A DNA stretch of 8,142 nt from Bacillota bacterium (GCA_023621975.1 JAMOAC010000121.1:1-8142), one strand, 5' to 3'. Shown: positions 1-5,844, numbered from the stretch's first letter. Numbers and translations: made by a program. Notes: generated by a model not told the origin, from the letters alone.

Positions 1-648
1 ATCATCAAGATCCTTTGACAGGCACAGTACAGCCATTACTTCCGAAGCCACGGTAATGTCAAAGCCATCTTCCCTCGGCACTCCGTTAACCCTTCCGTTA
101 AGGCCGCATACAATGTGCCTGAGCTGCCTGTCGTTCATATCAATGCATCTTTTCCAGGTGATCCTTCTTGTATCTATGCCAAGGCTGTTGCTCTGGTATA
201 TGTGATTATCCAGCATTGCCGCCAGCAAATTGTTGGCTGCACCTATTGCATGTATATCCCCTGTAAAGTGAAGGTTTATATCTTCCATAGGCACTACCTG
301 GGCATACCCTCCTCCTGCCGCACCTCCCTTTATACCGAAAACCGGTCCCAGGGAAGGTTCTCTCAATGCTATCATTGCCTTCTTTCCAATCCTTTTCAGG
401 GCATCACCAAGCCCTACCGATGTTGTAGTCTTACCTTCACCTGCAGGAGTAGGGGTTATGGCAGAAACCAGAATTAACTTGCCGTTTTCCCTGTCCTTCA
501 AGTCCTTAAGCATGTTGTAGTTTACTTTCGCCTTATAGTTTCCGTATAACTCAATATTTTCCCTTCCGATACCAATACTTGACGCCACTTCCTCAATTGG
601 CTTCATAACCGTACTCTGGGCTATTTCAATATCACTTTTTACCGGCAT
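1..648 (-). CDS. fhs: Formate--tetrahydrofolate ligase (formyl-THF synthetase), N-terminal part, runs off the window
   Basis: The enzyme joins formate to tetrahydrofolate with ATP, giving 10-formyl-THF in the cytoplasm. This step feeds purine synthesis and, in acetogens, the methyl branch of the Wood-Ljungdahl pathway. Reading leftward from the ATG at 648, I translate 216 uninterrupted codons to base 1. It starts [20 protein letters not shown]. The ATP-binding loop [12 protein letters not shown] is at about residues 65-76. Further family blocks follow: [20 protein letters not shown] (about 96-115), [23 protein letters not shown], and [20 protein letters not shown] near the window edge. The match to the Moorella-type enzyme, recalled from memory, is close along the whole stretch. 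The family is about 556 residues, so about 60% is missing, cut only by the window edge. The start is supported by AAGGAG at 655-660, six bases upstream. Nothing looks broken. An acetogenic lifestyle cannot be inferred, because most Clostridia carry this gene. Confidence 0.97.
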   Translation of the reverse strand, partial: MPVKSDIEIAQSTVMKPIEEVASSIGIGRENIELYGNYKAKVNYNMLKDLKDRENGKLILVSAITPTPAGEGKTTTSVGLGDALKRIGKKAMIALREPSLGPVFGIKGGAAGGGYAQVVPMEDINLHFTGDIHAIGAANNLLAAMLDNHIYQSNSLGIDTRRITWKRCIDMNDRQLRHIVCGLNGRVNGVPREDGFDITVASEVMAVLCLSKDLDD

Positions 649-697
649 ATGTTTCTCCTTTCATTTTTCCTTCAAGTTTAAAATACAAAATTTTTTT

Positions 698-703
698 ATT
701 ATA
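698..703 (-). promoter_or_regulatory. Possible -10 box of the fhs promoter
   Basis: On the minus strand the sequence TATAAT is at 703-698, about 50 bases before the fhs start codon. I see no good -35 hexamer at the usual spacing (721-726 reads ATGGTT). Activity might therefore depend on a bound activator, and the palindromic boxes at 732-816 lie directly upstream. The call rests on the -10 alone in an AT-rich region where chance matches are common. Confidence 0.35.
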
Positions 704-731
704 CAACTTTTTTAATATACAACCATAAAAC

Positions 732-816
732 TATGTAATTTACATACAGTACATTCTCATGTCCATGATTATGTAACTGTTAATATATGGCGTATCTGTA
801 AATACATACTTATGTA
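732..816. promoter_or_regulatory. Cluster of TATGTAA/TTACATA palindromic boxes upstream of fhs
   Basis: This AT-rich stretch between the fhs start and the AraC remnant repeats one short motif. TATGTAATTTACATA at 732-746 is a 7-bp inverted repeat around one base. TATGTAAC is at 770-777. TACATACTTATGTA at 803-816 is a 6-bp inverted repeat around two bases. ACAT-TCTC-ATGT lies between the first two. The three TATGTAA copies start at 732, 770 and 811, thus 38 and 41 bases apart, close to four helical turns. The block ends about 85 bases upstream of the fhs ATG. It looks like an operator array for a dimeric regulator, but no known regulator is recognised and the base composition favours chance AT palindromes. 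No THF riboswitch is evident in 649-924. Confidence 0.45.
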
Positions 817-924
817 AATTTTCCTGAATTTTGTTGGTTGTTTAAATATTTCTAATTTTGCAAGCTGTTCGCGTATTTAATTATGTCATTATTTTAACTA
901 TATTATATCTTTATTTACAAATAG

Positions 925-1336
925 CGCAACAGTCAGTTAGCTGACCATGACTTTTTGAATCATATATATCCTTTCGCACTTCTTACAAATACTCAGGCAA
1001 ACATGCTAAAAATTGAAATTGAAGAACTGAATGAGACTCCCGTCTTTCAAAAGAAACTGAATAAGGCAAAAATTTCTGAGCATGTCAAACATCAGCCACC
1101 AGCACCTGTGCCGTCTTTTCAAAAAATACCTGAACAAACCCCCTACCCAGGCAATTAATCAGGAACGCCTGAATTATGCGGCAAACCTCCTGTTAAATAC
1201 TGACAAAGATATCCTGACCATTTCCCTGGATGCCGGGTTTAATAATTTAAGCCACTTTTGCCATTTATTCAAAAAATATTATAATATATCTGCAAGCGAT
1301 TTCAGAAAAACAAAAAAATTTAGAAAGGGCTTGTAA
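925..1336 (+). pseudogene. Remnant of an AraC-family transcriptional regulator (C-terminal DNA-binding part, frame-disrupted)
   Basis: The 3' third of an AraC/XylS-type regulator survives in two frames. Frame one, open from 925 after a TAG at 922-924, encodes a linker-like stretch ending TPVFQKKLNKA near 1069. The other frame then carries KFLSMSNISHQHLCRLFKKYL, PTQAINQERLNYAANLLL and the second helix-turn-helix DILTISLDAGFNNLSHFCHLFKKYYNISASDFRK, stopping at 1334-1336. AraC domains normally have about 18-20 residues between these two parts (the first helix and start of HTH 1). Here they are absent, so a deletion with a frame change lies near 1066-1072. The N-terminal sensor domain, normally about 170 residues, is also absent: upstream DNA is AT-rich with stops. 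No ribosome binding site precedes ATG 1082 or TTG 955, so neither piece is likely expressed as a functional regulator. tmcAL begins 12 bases after the stop. Confidence 0.8.
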
Positions 1337-1341
1337 AGGAG
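1335..1341 (+). promoter_or_regulatory. Ribosome binding site of tmcAL
   Basis: AAAGGAG lies seven bases before the ATG at 1349 and overlaps the TAA stop of the AraC remnant. This ties the start of tmcAL firmly to 1349. It also suggests that tmcAL was once the second gene of an operon with the regulator, or is still carried on its transcript. Confidence 0.8.
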
Positions 1342-1348
1342 CATTTTC

Positions 1349-2665
1349 ATGAAAGTTCTCGGCATTATTACTGAATATAACCCTTTTCATAACGGACACA
1401 TGTACCACCTTCAGCGTTCGAAGGAACTGTGCTCTGCCGACTACACCGTGTGTGTAATGAGCGGCAACTTCATACAGAGGGGAGAACCGGCACTTGTAAA
1501 TAAGCATGCCAGGGCTGAAATGGCCCTGCTCTGCGGTGTAGACCTTGTAATTGAACTGCCGGTGGTCTATGCAATGTCCACTGCTGAGTTCTTCGCCTCA
1601 GCGTCGGTAAAAATACTGGATAGCCTCGGCATTGTAAATTATCTCTGCTTCGGCAGCGAAAGCGGCAATTTGGAAGAACTTGATGAAATCGCCGCCATAT
1701 TGTGTAATGAACCTTCATCATACAAAGCCCTTTTAAAAGAGTACCTGAATCAGGGCCATTCCTTCCCTTCAGCAAGGGAAAAGGCACTTATGAAGATCCT
1801 GGGGAAAAACGGCACTGACTGCAACATTCTGAGTTCTTCAAACAACATACTCGGCATAGAGTACCTTAAGGCTTTGAAAAAAATAAACAGCAAAATAATT
1901 CCCCTGACAATTCAAAGGATCGGAAATACATATAACTCTGAAGAAATAACAGGCAGCATTTCAAGTGCCACATCCATAAGGAAACTTATAAGCAAAACCA
2001 GTTATTATACGGGCGGGAATTCCGGAGAAATGAAAGAAACCGGCGCAAATGACAGCTGCGGTAATGAAGACATTTTGGAAAGTGAAGATGTTTTGGGAAA
2101 ATTAATGCCTGAAGAAAGCGCAAGGATATTATTGCGTGAGTTTCAAAACGGCAGGGGCCCCGTGCTGCCATCCCATTTCGAAGAAATACTGCTGGCGGCC
2201 TTGAGAAAGATGGATACCGAAGAAATAGCGTCCTTGCCGTATGTAACGGAAGGGCTTGAAAACAGGATTAAATCCGCCGGCCGTCAGGCAGGCACACTGG
2301 ATGAGCTGATTGCCGGCATAAGCACAAAAAGGTACCCCAGAACATCAATACAGAGAATCCTGTTCAGCATAATTGCAGGGTTTACGGCCAGGGATCTGAA
2401 TGATTTCAACCGCAACGGAGGTCCTCAATACATAAGGGTTCTGGGCTTTAACAGTAAAGGCCGGGAGCTTTTGGCCATCATAAAAAAGAGTGCGACGCTT
2501 CCGATAATTGTCAAAACAGCAGACTGGAAAAATTCAGCTGACCCCCTTTTACGCAGGATGCTTGAAATCGAGTCGCTGGCTACAGATACATATGTACTGG
2601 CTTACAGCAATCCAGAGTTCAGAAAAGCAGGCCAGGAATTCACACAAAACCTGGTCATGATTTAG
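1349..2665 (+). CDS. tmcAL: tRNA(Met) cytidine acetate ligase, TmcAL (YlbM/DUF795 family)
   Basis: By family, this enzyme uses acetate and ATP to make N4-acetylcytidine at the wobble position of elongator tRNA(Met), through an acetyl-adenylate, in the cytoplasm. The N-terminus GIITEYNPFHNGH (residues 5-17) holds the nucleotidyltransferase HxGH motif (H14, H17). It is followed by VMSGNFIQRGEPALVNKHARAEMAL, typical of the family. The second nucleotide-binding signature GSISSATSIRK is at 202-212. The C-terminal helical part is intact to the TAG at 2665. At 438 residues it is somewhat longer than the roughly 400-415 usual for the family. The excess lies in a Gly/Asn/Glu-rich stretch at about 213-252, between the signature and MPEESARIL. 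It follows the AraC remnant by 12 bases and is convergent with the dehydrogenase gene. No promoter of its own is obvious. Confidence 0.93.
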   Translation: MKVLGIITEYNPFHNGHMYHLQRSKELCSADYTVCVMSGNFIQRGEPALVNKHARAEMALLCGVDLVIELPVVYAMSTAEFFASASVKILDSLGIVNYLCFGSESGNLEELDEIAAILCNEPSSYKALLKEYLNQGHSFPSAREKALMKILGKNGTDCNILSSSNNILGIEYLKALKKINSKIIPLTIQRIGNTYNSEEITGSISSATSIRKLISKTSYYTGGNSGEMKETGANDSCGNEDILESEDVLGKLMPEESARILLREFQNGRGPVLPSHFEEILLAALRKMDTEEIASLPYVTEGLENRIKSAGRQAGTLDELIAGISTKRYPRTSIQRILFSIIAGFTARDLNDFNRNGGPQYIRVLGFNSKGRELLAIIKKSATLPIIVKTADWKNSADPLLRRMLEIESLATDTYVLAYSNPEFRKAGQEFTQNLVMI

Positions 2666-2718
2666 CGTGGTTTAGGGAACATTTCTTCATTTTCAGCATT
2701 TTTCATTTTTGGCATTTG

Positions 2719-2747
2719 GGGGCATTCCCCTGCTTTTGGAATGCCCC
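2719..2747. terminator. GC-rich hairpin between convergent genes, possible bidirectional transcription end
   Basis: GGGGCATTCC at 2719-2728 pairs perfectly with GGAATGCCCC at 2738-2747, a 10-bp stem with a 9-base loop. It sits between the tmcAL stop (2665) and the stop of the leftward dehydrogenase gene (2756-2758). That is where a shared terminator is expected. Neither side has a clear T-tract in the right orientation, so intrinsic termination may be weak. It could instead protect 3' ends. Confidence 0.5.
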
Positions 2748-2755
2748 TAATCCTG

Positions 2756-4021
2756 TCATATCGTCTTCCTTATTTCTTCTTCAAATTGTTTCATATTTAT
2801 TATCCTTTTTTCCAGCCTGGACTTCTCGGCTGCCAGAGCCATTAAATGGCTTTGAACCGATATTTCGGCAGAAGTCAGCCCGCTTTCCGTGTCCTCTTCA
2901 CGCACCAGCCTGACAAAGTCCCGCATCAACCCGAAGTCTCCGCCTCCATGGCCGTATTTCGATGGCATGAACCTGATAACTTCTATCTTACCTGTCAAAA
3001 AATCCAGAATTTCTATTTCATTCTTGCCGTCGCTGCCTCTTATTTCTCCCTTTGTACCCATAAGCTTGATAGTCCTGTTGCAGTCTTTGGTAAAGGCAGA
3101 TACGGAAAAAGCAGCGGTTACATCGTTCGTAAAGTGTATATTTACAACCTGATGGTCTGCTACGTTATTATCGCAGTGATATACACACCTTCCGTAAGGC
3201 CCTTCTTTTAGGGCTTTGTACCTTGCTTCATAGCTTTTGTCGACACTTATAACCGAAGTTGGCCAGTCCGTATTATCTGTAAGATATTGCCTGGGAGCAT
3301 AGTACGGGCATTCGAAAGCTGCCGGGCAGCCATCAAGGCATCTCTTCGGGGCACCCTTGGGAGCATTTTCACTTCTGAAATGCGTAAGTGAACCAAAGGA
3401 AGAGATGTAGTCACAGTCAGCACCGGCCAGCCAAAGAAGTATATCCATATCGTGGCAGCACTTTGCAAGAATCATCGGACTGGTCTCCTCTGAATTTCTC
3501 CAGTTTCCACGCACATAGCTGTGGGCAAAATGCCAGTGTGCAATATTCTCATTGTGTTGAATGGACATCAGGTCTCCTATTCTTCCTTCATCCAGCAAGC
3601 TCTTTATTGTGGAGAAAAACTGTGTATACCTTAATACATGGCAAATGAGAAAGATTCTGTTATACTTTCTGGCGTAATCGCCCATTATTACACATTCCCT
3701 GGCATCGTAGGACATCGGCTTTTCCAGAAGTACATGATAGCCCTTTTCAAGAGATGCTATTGCAGGCTCAAAATGCATCCTGTCCTGCGTACAGATTAGT
3801 ATTGCATCTGCCAGCCTGGGCTTTTCAAGAACCTGTTCCCAGCTCTCGAAACACATTTCTTCACTTATTCCGTGCTGTTGCCTGAAGAATTCCCTTCTTT
3901 CCCTGTCAGGATCCGCAACTGCAACAAATTGAATCTCATAAGGGTGATCGAGGGCATATCTGCCATAAGCTTCGGCACCCCTGTTCCCCGCACCCAGAAG
4001 AACTGCAGTAACCTTTTTCAT
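2756..4021 (-). CDS. Gfo/Idh/MocA-family NAD(P)-dependent oxidoreductase with cysteine-rich insert
   Basis: This is a cytoplasmic dehydrogenase of the glucose-fructose oxidoreductase / inositol dehydrogenase / MocA family. Such enzymes oxidise or epimerise sugars and related polyols with NAD(P). The Rossmann fold starts at once (VLLGAGNRGAEAYG, residues 7-20), with an acidic strand end VAVADPD (33-39). The family EKP motif is at 100-102 (K101 catalytic), and KCCHDMD at 187-193 supplies the usual His/Asp region. Residues 226-246 hold a cysteine cluster, C228, C232 and C238 (RCLDGCPAAFECPY). A second cluster has C279 and C283 (GRCVYHCDNN). Such cysteines are absent from classical family members but recur, from memory, in a subfamily of uncharacterised homologues. 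The length of 421 residues is slightly above the classical 330-390. The start at 4021 is supported by AAGGGGG at 4032-4038, ten bases away. The substrate is unknown. The LacI-type gene upstream and the shared operator suggest carbohydrate-induced expression. Confidence 0.9.
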   Translation of the reverse strand: MKKVTAVLLGAGNRGAEAYGRYALDHPYEIQFVAVADPDRERREFFRQQHGISEEMCFESWEQVLEKPRLADAILICTQDRMHFEPAIASLEKGYHVLLEKPMSYDARECVIMGDYARKYNRIFLICHVLRYTQFFSTIKSLLDEGRIGDLMSIQHNENIAHWHFAHSYVRGNWRNSEETSPMILAKCCHDMDILLWLAGADCDYISSFGSLTHFRSENAPKGAPKRCLDGCPAAFECPYYAPRQYLTDNTDWPTSVISVDKSYEARYKALKEGPYGRCVYHCDNNVADHQVVNIHFTNDVTAAFSVSAFTKDCNRTIKLMGTKGEIRGSDGKNEIEILDFLTGKIEVIRFMPSKYGHGGGDFGLMRDFVRLVREEDTESGLTSAEISVQSHLMALAAEKSRLEKRIINMKQFEEEIRKTI

Positions 4022-4053
4022 GATATGTAATCCCCCTTGTAAATTATTTTTTT

Positions 4054-4059
4054 ATTATA
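4054..4059 (-). promoter_or_regulatory. Possible -10 box of the dehydrogenase promoter
   Basis: TATAAT on the minus strand at 4059-4054, 33 bases before the start codon. No good -35 box is seen 16-18 bases upstream. If this is the real promoter, the operator palindrome at 4169-4180 would be about 110 bases upstream and would need looping to repress. A promoter close to the operator, leaving an untranslated leader of about 140 bases, is an equally open alternative. Confidence 0.3.
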
Positions 4060-4118
4060 ATGCATTTAAGCTAAGTTGCTTTCCTAAAGCATTTAATCTT
4101 AATAATTTAACCTTAATA

Positions 4119-4150
4119 AAGCTGAATCAGATAAACTTTATTTTCAGCTT
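4119..4150. repeat. AT-rich inverted repeat upstream of the dehydrogenase
   Basis: AAGCTGAA (4119-4126) and TTCAGCTT (4143-4150) are perfect inverse complements. Inside them ATAAA-C-TTTAT (4131-4141) forms a second nested palindrome. In RNA this would be a two-part hairpin with a small asymmetric internal loop. It lies 18 bases downstream (in the direction of transcription) of the operator palindrome. No T-run follows on either strand long enough to call it a terminator. Confidence 0.4.
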
Positions 4151-4168
4151 CACAGCCAAATCATCATA

Positions 4169-4180
4169 GGGAACGTTCCC
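4169..4180. promoter_or_regulatory. Operator-like palindrome GGGAACGTTCCC upstream of the dehydrogenase
   Basis: A perfect 12-bp palindrome with central CpG, identical over all 12 bases to the one at 5338-5349 next to the repressor promoter. LacI-family proteins bind such palindromes by inserting hinge-helix leucines into the central CpG step. The encoded repressor has that hinge (ARYLRSNSSNLLGI, residues 55-68). The site lies 148 bases upstream of the dehydrogenase start. That the encoded repressor binds here is inferred from the site pairing. Confidence 0.75.
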
Positions 4181-4203
4181 AATATGCACGCAATAATGCG
4201 TTA

Positions 4204-4251
4204 ATTATTTTGCTTCTGCTGCTTGAGATTATTTTACTTTTGCTGCTTGAG
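4204..4251. repeat. 24-bp tandem direct repeat, two copies
   Basis: Units at 4204-4227 and 4228-4251 match at 22 of 24 positions, differing only at 4212/4236 (G/A) and 4216/4240 (C/T). Each reads ATTATTTT, then a CTT-rich middle, then TGCTGCTTGAG. On the transcribed minus strand each unit begins CTCAAGCAGCA. The pair lies 24 bases upstream of the operator palindrome and 77 bases after the repressor stop codon. It may be a simple duplication or an activator-binding pair; nothing decides. Confidence 0.75.
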
Positions 4252-4327
4252 CTCGTGAAGCGCATTTTGACATGCACCGCATTTATACAGACATACGGCT
4301 AATTCATATAAAAGCCCTCTTTCTCCG

Positions 4328-5326
4328 TCAGCAGCTATCCCTTAGAACGATTTCCGGAGGAATAAGCTCGCTTTCAACATTATCATTGCCCTGTAATATC
4401 TGTATAAGCTTTTCCGCTGCCTTTTCCCCCATCAGCTCCGCCTGCTGTTTCAGGCCTGAAAGCCTTGGATGAAGATAATCGAAGAAGGGGAAAAATTCGT
4501 ATGAAAGCAGTGCGATGTCCCCGGGTATCGAAATTCCGTTTTTCCTGCAGTAATCAAGAATATATATGCTTGCAATATACGAAAAACTCAGGTAAGCCCT
4601 CTTTCCGGATTTTCGTATATATTCTTCCACGGCTTCCCTTCCCGGGTCAATTTCTGTATTCCAGACACACTCCTTCCATTGGAGGCCTTTGCTTTTCATA
4701 TAATTTATAAACTCATTCTCAATTACATTTTCATTTCTAAAACCGTCTTCCCAGTTTATAACGCCTATATCACTGTATCCTTTTTGTGTAAGTATGTCGA
4801 GCCCCATTCTCGTAGCAGCTGCAAGGTCCGTCTTTACAAAACACTGGTGCTCGTAGCCTTTTGCATACCAATTCACAAGCACAAACGGCAAGTCATAATC
4901 CCTGAAGCTCTCAAGAATATCAACGGGAACGTCGTTAAGAAGTATTATACCCGACAAGCCCTTTTCCCTGATTACCTCATTCAGGCGTTTATGATCATTT
5001 ATATCTTCAATAAAAATAAGCACATCATATCCAAGCTCGCTTACTTTATTAACAATTCCTGAAATCTTTCTTGAGTTCACCAGGTGTACTATACCCTCAT
5101 CGGCATAATCCTTTGAAATCAAAATGCCAAGAAGATTGCTGGAATTACTCCTGAGATACCTTGCCGATATATTTGTTCTGTACTTAAGCCGCCGGGCTGC
5201 CTTGAGCACTTTTTCCCTGGTTTCCCTGCTCACCCCGTAGCTGTCATTCAATACCCTGGAAACCGTAGATTTGCTTACACCCGCTTCTTTTGCTACTTCA
5301 ATAATGCTGATTTTCTTACTCATCAT
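4328..5326 (-). CDS. LacI-family transcriptional repressor
   Basis: This is a dimeric DNA-binding repressor of the LacI/GalR family, which usually senses a sugar or sugar derivative. The N-terminal helix-turn-helix ISIIEVAKEAGVSKSTVSRVLN is at residues 6-27. It is followed by YGVSRETREKVLKAARRLKY and the hinge helix ARYLRSNSSNLLGI at 55-68. The rest is a periplasmic-binding-protein-like sensor domain, ending in the family pattern IPPEIVLRDSC. Total 332 residues, normal for the family. There are two adjacent ATG codons (5326 and 5323). AAGGAG at 5331-5336 is four bases from the first and seven from the second, so 5323 is the likelier start. The usual Gly-(Phe/Tyr)-Asp-Asp segment before the last sensor strand reads LLSYEFFPFFDYLHP, so ligand contacts may differ. 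It lies upstream of, and co-directional with, the dehydrogenase. The operator palindrome just after its promoter points to autoregulation. The ligand is unknown. Confidence 0.93.
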   Translation of the reverse strand: MMSKKISIIEVAKEAGVSKSTVSRVLNDSYGVSRETREKVLKAARRLKYRTNISARYLRSNSSNLLGILISKDYADEGIVHLVNSRKISGIVNKVSELGYDVLIFIEDINDHKRLNEVIREKGLSGIILLNDVPVDILESFRDYDLPFVLVNWYAKGYEHQCFVKTDLAAATRMGLDILTQKGYSDIGVINWEDGFRNENVIENEFINYMKSKGLQWKECVWNTEIDPGREAVEEYIRKSGKRAYLSFSYIASIYILDYCRKNGISIPGDIALLSYEFFPFFDYLHPRLSGLKQQAELMGEKAAEKLIQILQGNDNVESELIPPEIVLRDSC

Positions 5327-5337
5327 TTCACTCCTTC

Positions 5338-5349
5338 GGGAACGTTCCC
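5338..5349. promoter_or_regulatory. Operator-like palindrome GGGAACGTTCCC in the repressor's own leader
   Basis: A perfect 12-bp palindrome placed one base before the AAGGAG ribosome binding site of the repressor and about six bases after its -10 box, so near +1 to +12 of the transcript. It is identical to the site at 4169-4180. A bound repressor here would block transcription start or early elongation, a classic autoregulatory position. Confidence 0.8.
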
Positions 5350-5355
5350 TATAAT

Positions 5356-5364
5356 ATTATACCA
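5356..5364 (-). promoter_or_regulatory. Extended -10 promoter of the LacI-family gene
   Basis: On the minus strand TGGTATAAT (5364-5356) is a full extended -10 element (TGn followed by TATAAT). A weak -35 (TGTTGC) lies 17 bases further upstream. Transcription would begin near 5349, directly on the operator palindrome, leaving a short leader of about 23-26 bases with the RBS. Confidence 0.65.
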
Positions 5365-5431
5365 TTTTTATTGCAAAGGCAACAGTGTTTTATTATAAAT
5401 TTAATTCCAAATCAAGCGTGTACAATTATCC

Positions 5432-5461
5432 TTGCATAAAGTCAGGCGAATATGGTAGAAT
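5432..5461 (+). promoter_or_regulatory. Promoter of the tyrS T-box leader
   Basis: TTGCAT at 5432-5437 and TAGAAT at 5456-5461, 18 bases apart, with TGG directly before the -10 (extended -10). Transcription would start about 5468, just ahead of the first T-box helix. It is divergent from the LacI-family promoter, with the two -10 boxes about 95 bases apart. Confidence 0.6.
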
Positions 5462-5469
5462 ACCTAAAA

Positions 5470-5768
5470 AGGAAAAAGCAAAGGCTATGAATGAGCCCAG
5501 TAGCGGACTATGGTTACAATCAGAGAAAAACTCGGCCGGTGAAAGAGTTTTAGTACATAGTTGCGCGAATTACACTCAGGAGCCGCCCGCTGAACCATTA
5601 CCTTGCAGCGAAGTATCATTATGTATAAGTTGCAATAAGTAATGCAAAGCGGTGACGGTTACCGCCCGTTAAAGCGGTTTTATTAATGAGGCAGGTTGAA
5701 GAGTTTCGACCTGTGAATTAAGGTGGTACCACGGGCCTTCTCGTCCTTAAATTGACGGGGAGGCTTTT
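5470..5768 (+). ncRNA. T-box riboswitch, tyrosine-specific, controlling tyrS
   Basis: This mRNA leader binds uncharged tRNA(Tyr) and lets transcription continue into tyrS when tyrosine is short. Stem I is traceable. Its basal helix is GGCT/AGCC (5483-5486/5581-5584), then TGAG/CTCA (5492-5495/5575-5578). The specifier loop has AGTA (5499-5502) opposite GAA-T-TAC-A (5567-5574). Helices GCG/CGC and ACTATG/CATAGT (5507-5512/5556-5561) follow, then the distal hairpin AAAACTC/GAGTTTT (5527-5551) with GGTGAAA in its loop. The specifier UAC (5571-5573) is a tyrosine codon followed by a purine. A 9-bp hairpin at 5692-5713 fits Stem III. The antiterminator pairs TTAAGG with CCTTAA (5718-5723/5745-5750) and ACG with CGT. 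It leaves a bulge TGGTACC whose UGGU (5724-5727) can pair with ACCA of uncharged tRNA(Tyr). Confidence 0.95.
5735..5768 (+). terminator. Intrinsic terminator of the tyrS T-box
   Basis: GCCTTCTCGTC (5735-5745) pairs with GACGGGGAGGC (5754-5764), 11 bp with two G-U pairs and an 8-base loop, followed by TTTT. The left arm overlaps the antiterminator's CGTCCTTAA segment, so the two folds exclude each other. Charged tRNA(Tyr) leaves the terminator free to form; uncharged tRNA stabilises the alternative. Confidence 0.9.
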
Positions 5769-5844
5769 ATAATAATTCTGGTGCTTTTATTATAATTTTG
5801 TTAATAATTTCGAACGTTTTTACAAAATACCGGAGGTGTAGAAA

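Larger units (their letters stand above)
4022..4327. other. 306-bp intergenic region between the LacI-type repressor and the dehydrogenase
   Basis: Both flanking genes point left, so this gap carries the promoter region of the dehydrogenase and the 3' tail of the repressor transcript. From right to left it holds a 24-bp tandem duplication (4204-4251), a perfect operator-like palindrome (4169-4180), an AT-rich inverted repeat (4119-4150), a candidate -10 box (4054-4059) and the dehydrogenase RBS. I find no open reading frame with a ribosome binding site and no clear intrinsic terminator directly behind the repressor gene. Confidence 0.7.

Noticed and set aside
115..477. 120-residue + strand frame at the left edge
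   Set aside because: It is antisense to the clearly recognisable fhs coding sequence and shows no family features.
649..924. Possible THF or other riboswitch in the fhs leader
   Set aside because: I see only AT-rich short palindromes and none of the conserved GC-rich helices expected of known riboswitches.
1082..1336. 84-residue reading frame as an independent small helix-turn-helix protein
   Set aside because: It lacks a ribosome binding site and begins inside the first helix-turn-helix of an AraC domain whose preceding part is in another frame. A decayed larger gene explains it better.
2675..2680. GGGAAC half of the operator motif after tmcAL
   Set aside because: The other half is not conserved (ATTTCT), and it lies at a gene end rather than a promoter.
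3834..3987. GTTCCC matches inside the dehydrogenase gene
   Set aside because: They are half-sites within coding sequence without the inverse partner, expected by chance.
4267..4272. TTGACA on the + strand as a -35 box
   Set aside because: No -10 follows at suitable spacing, and no + strand gene lies downstream before 5432.
5385..5642. 85-residue + strand reading frame upstream of tyrS
   Set aside because: It coincides with the promoter and Stem I of the T-box RNA, and its protein resembles nothing.
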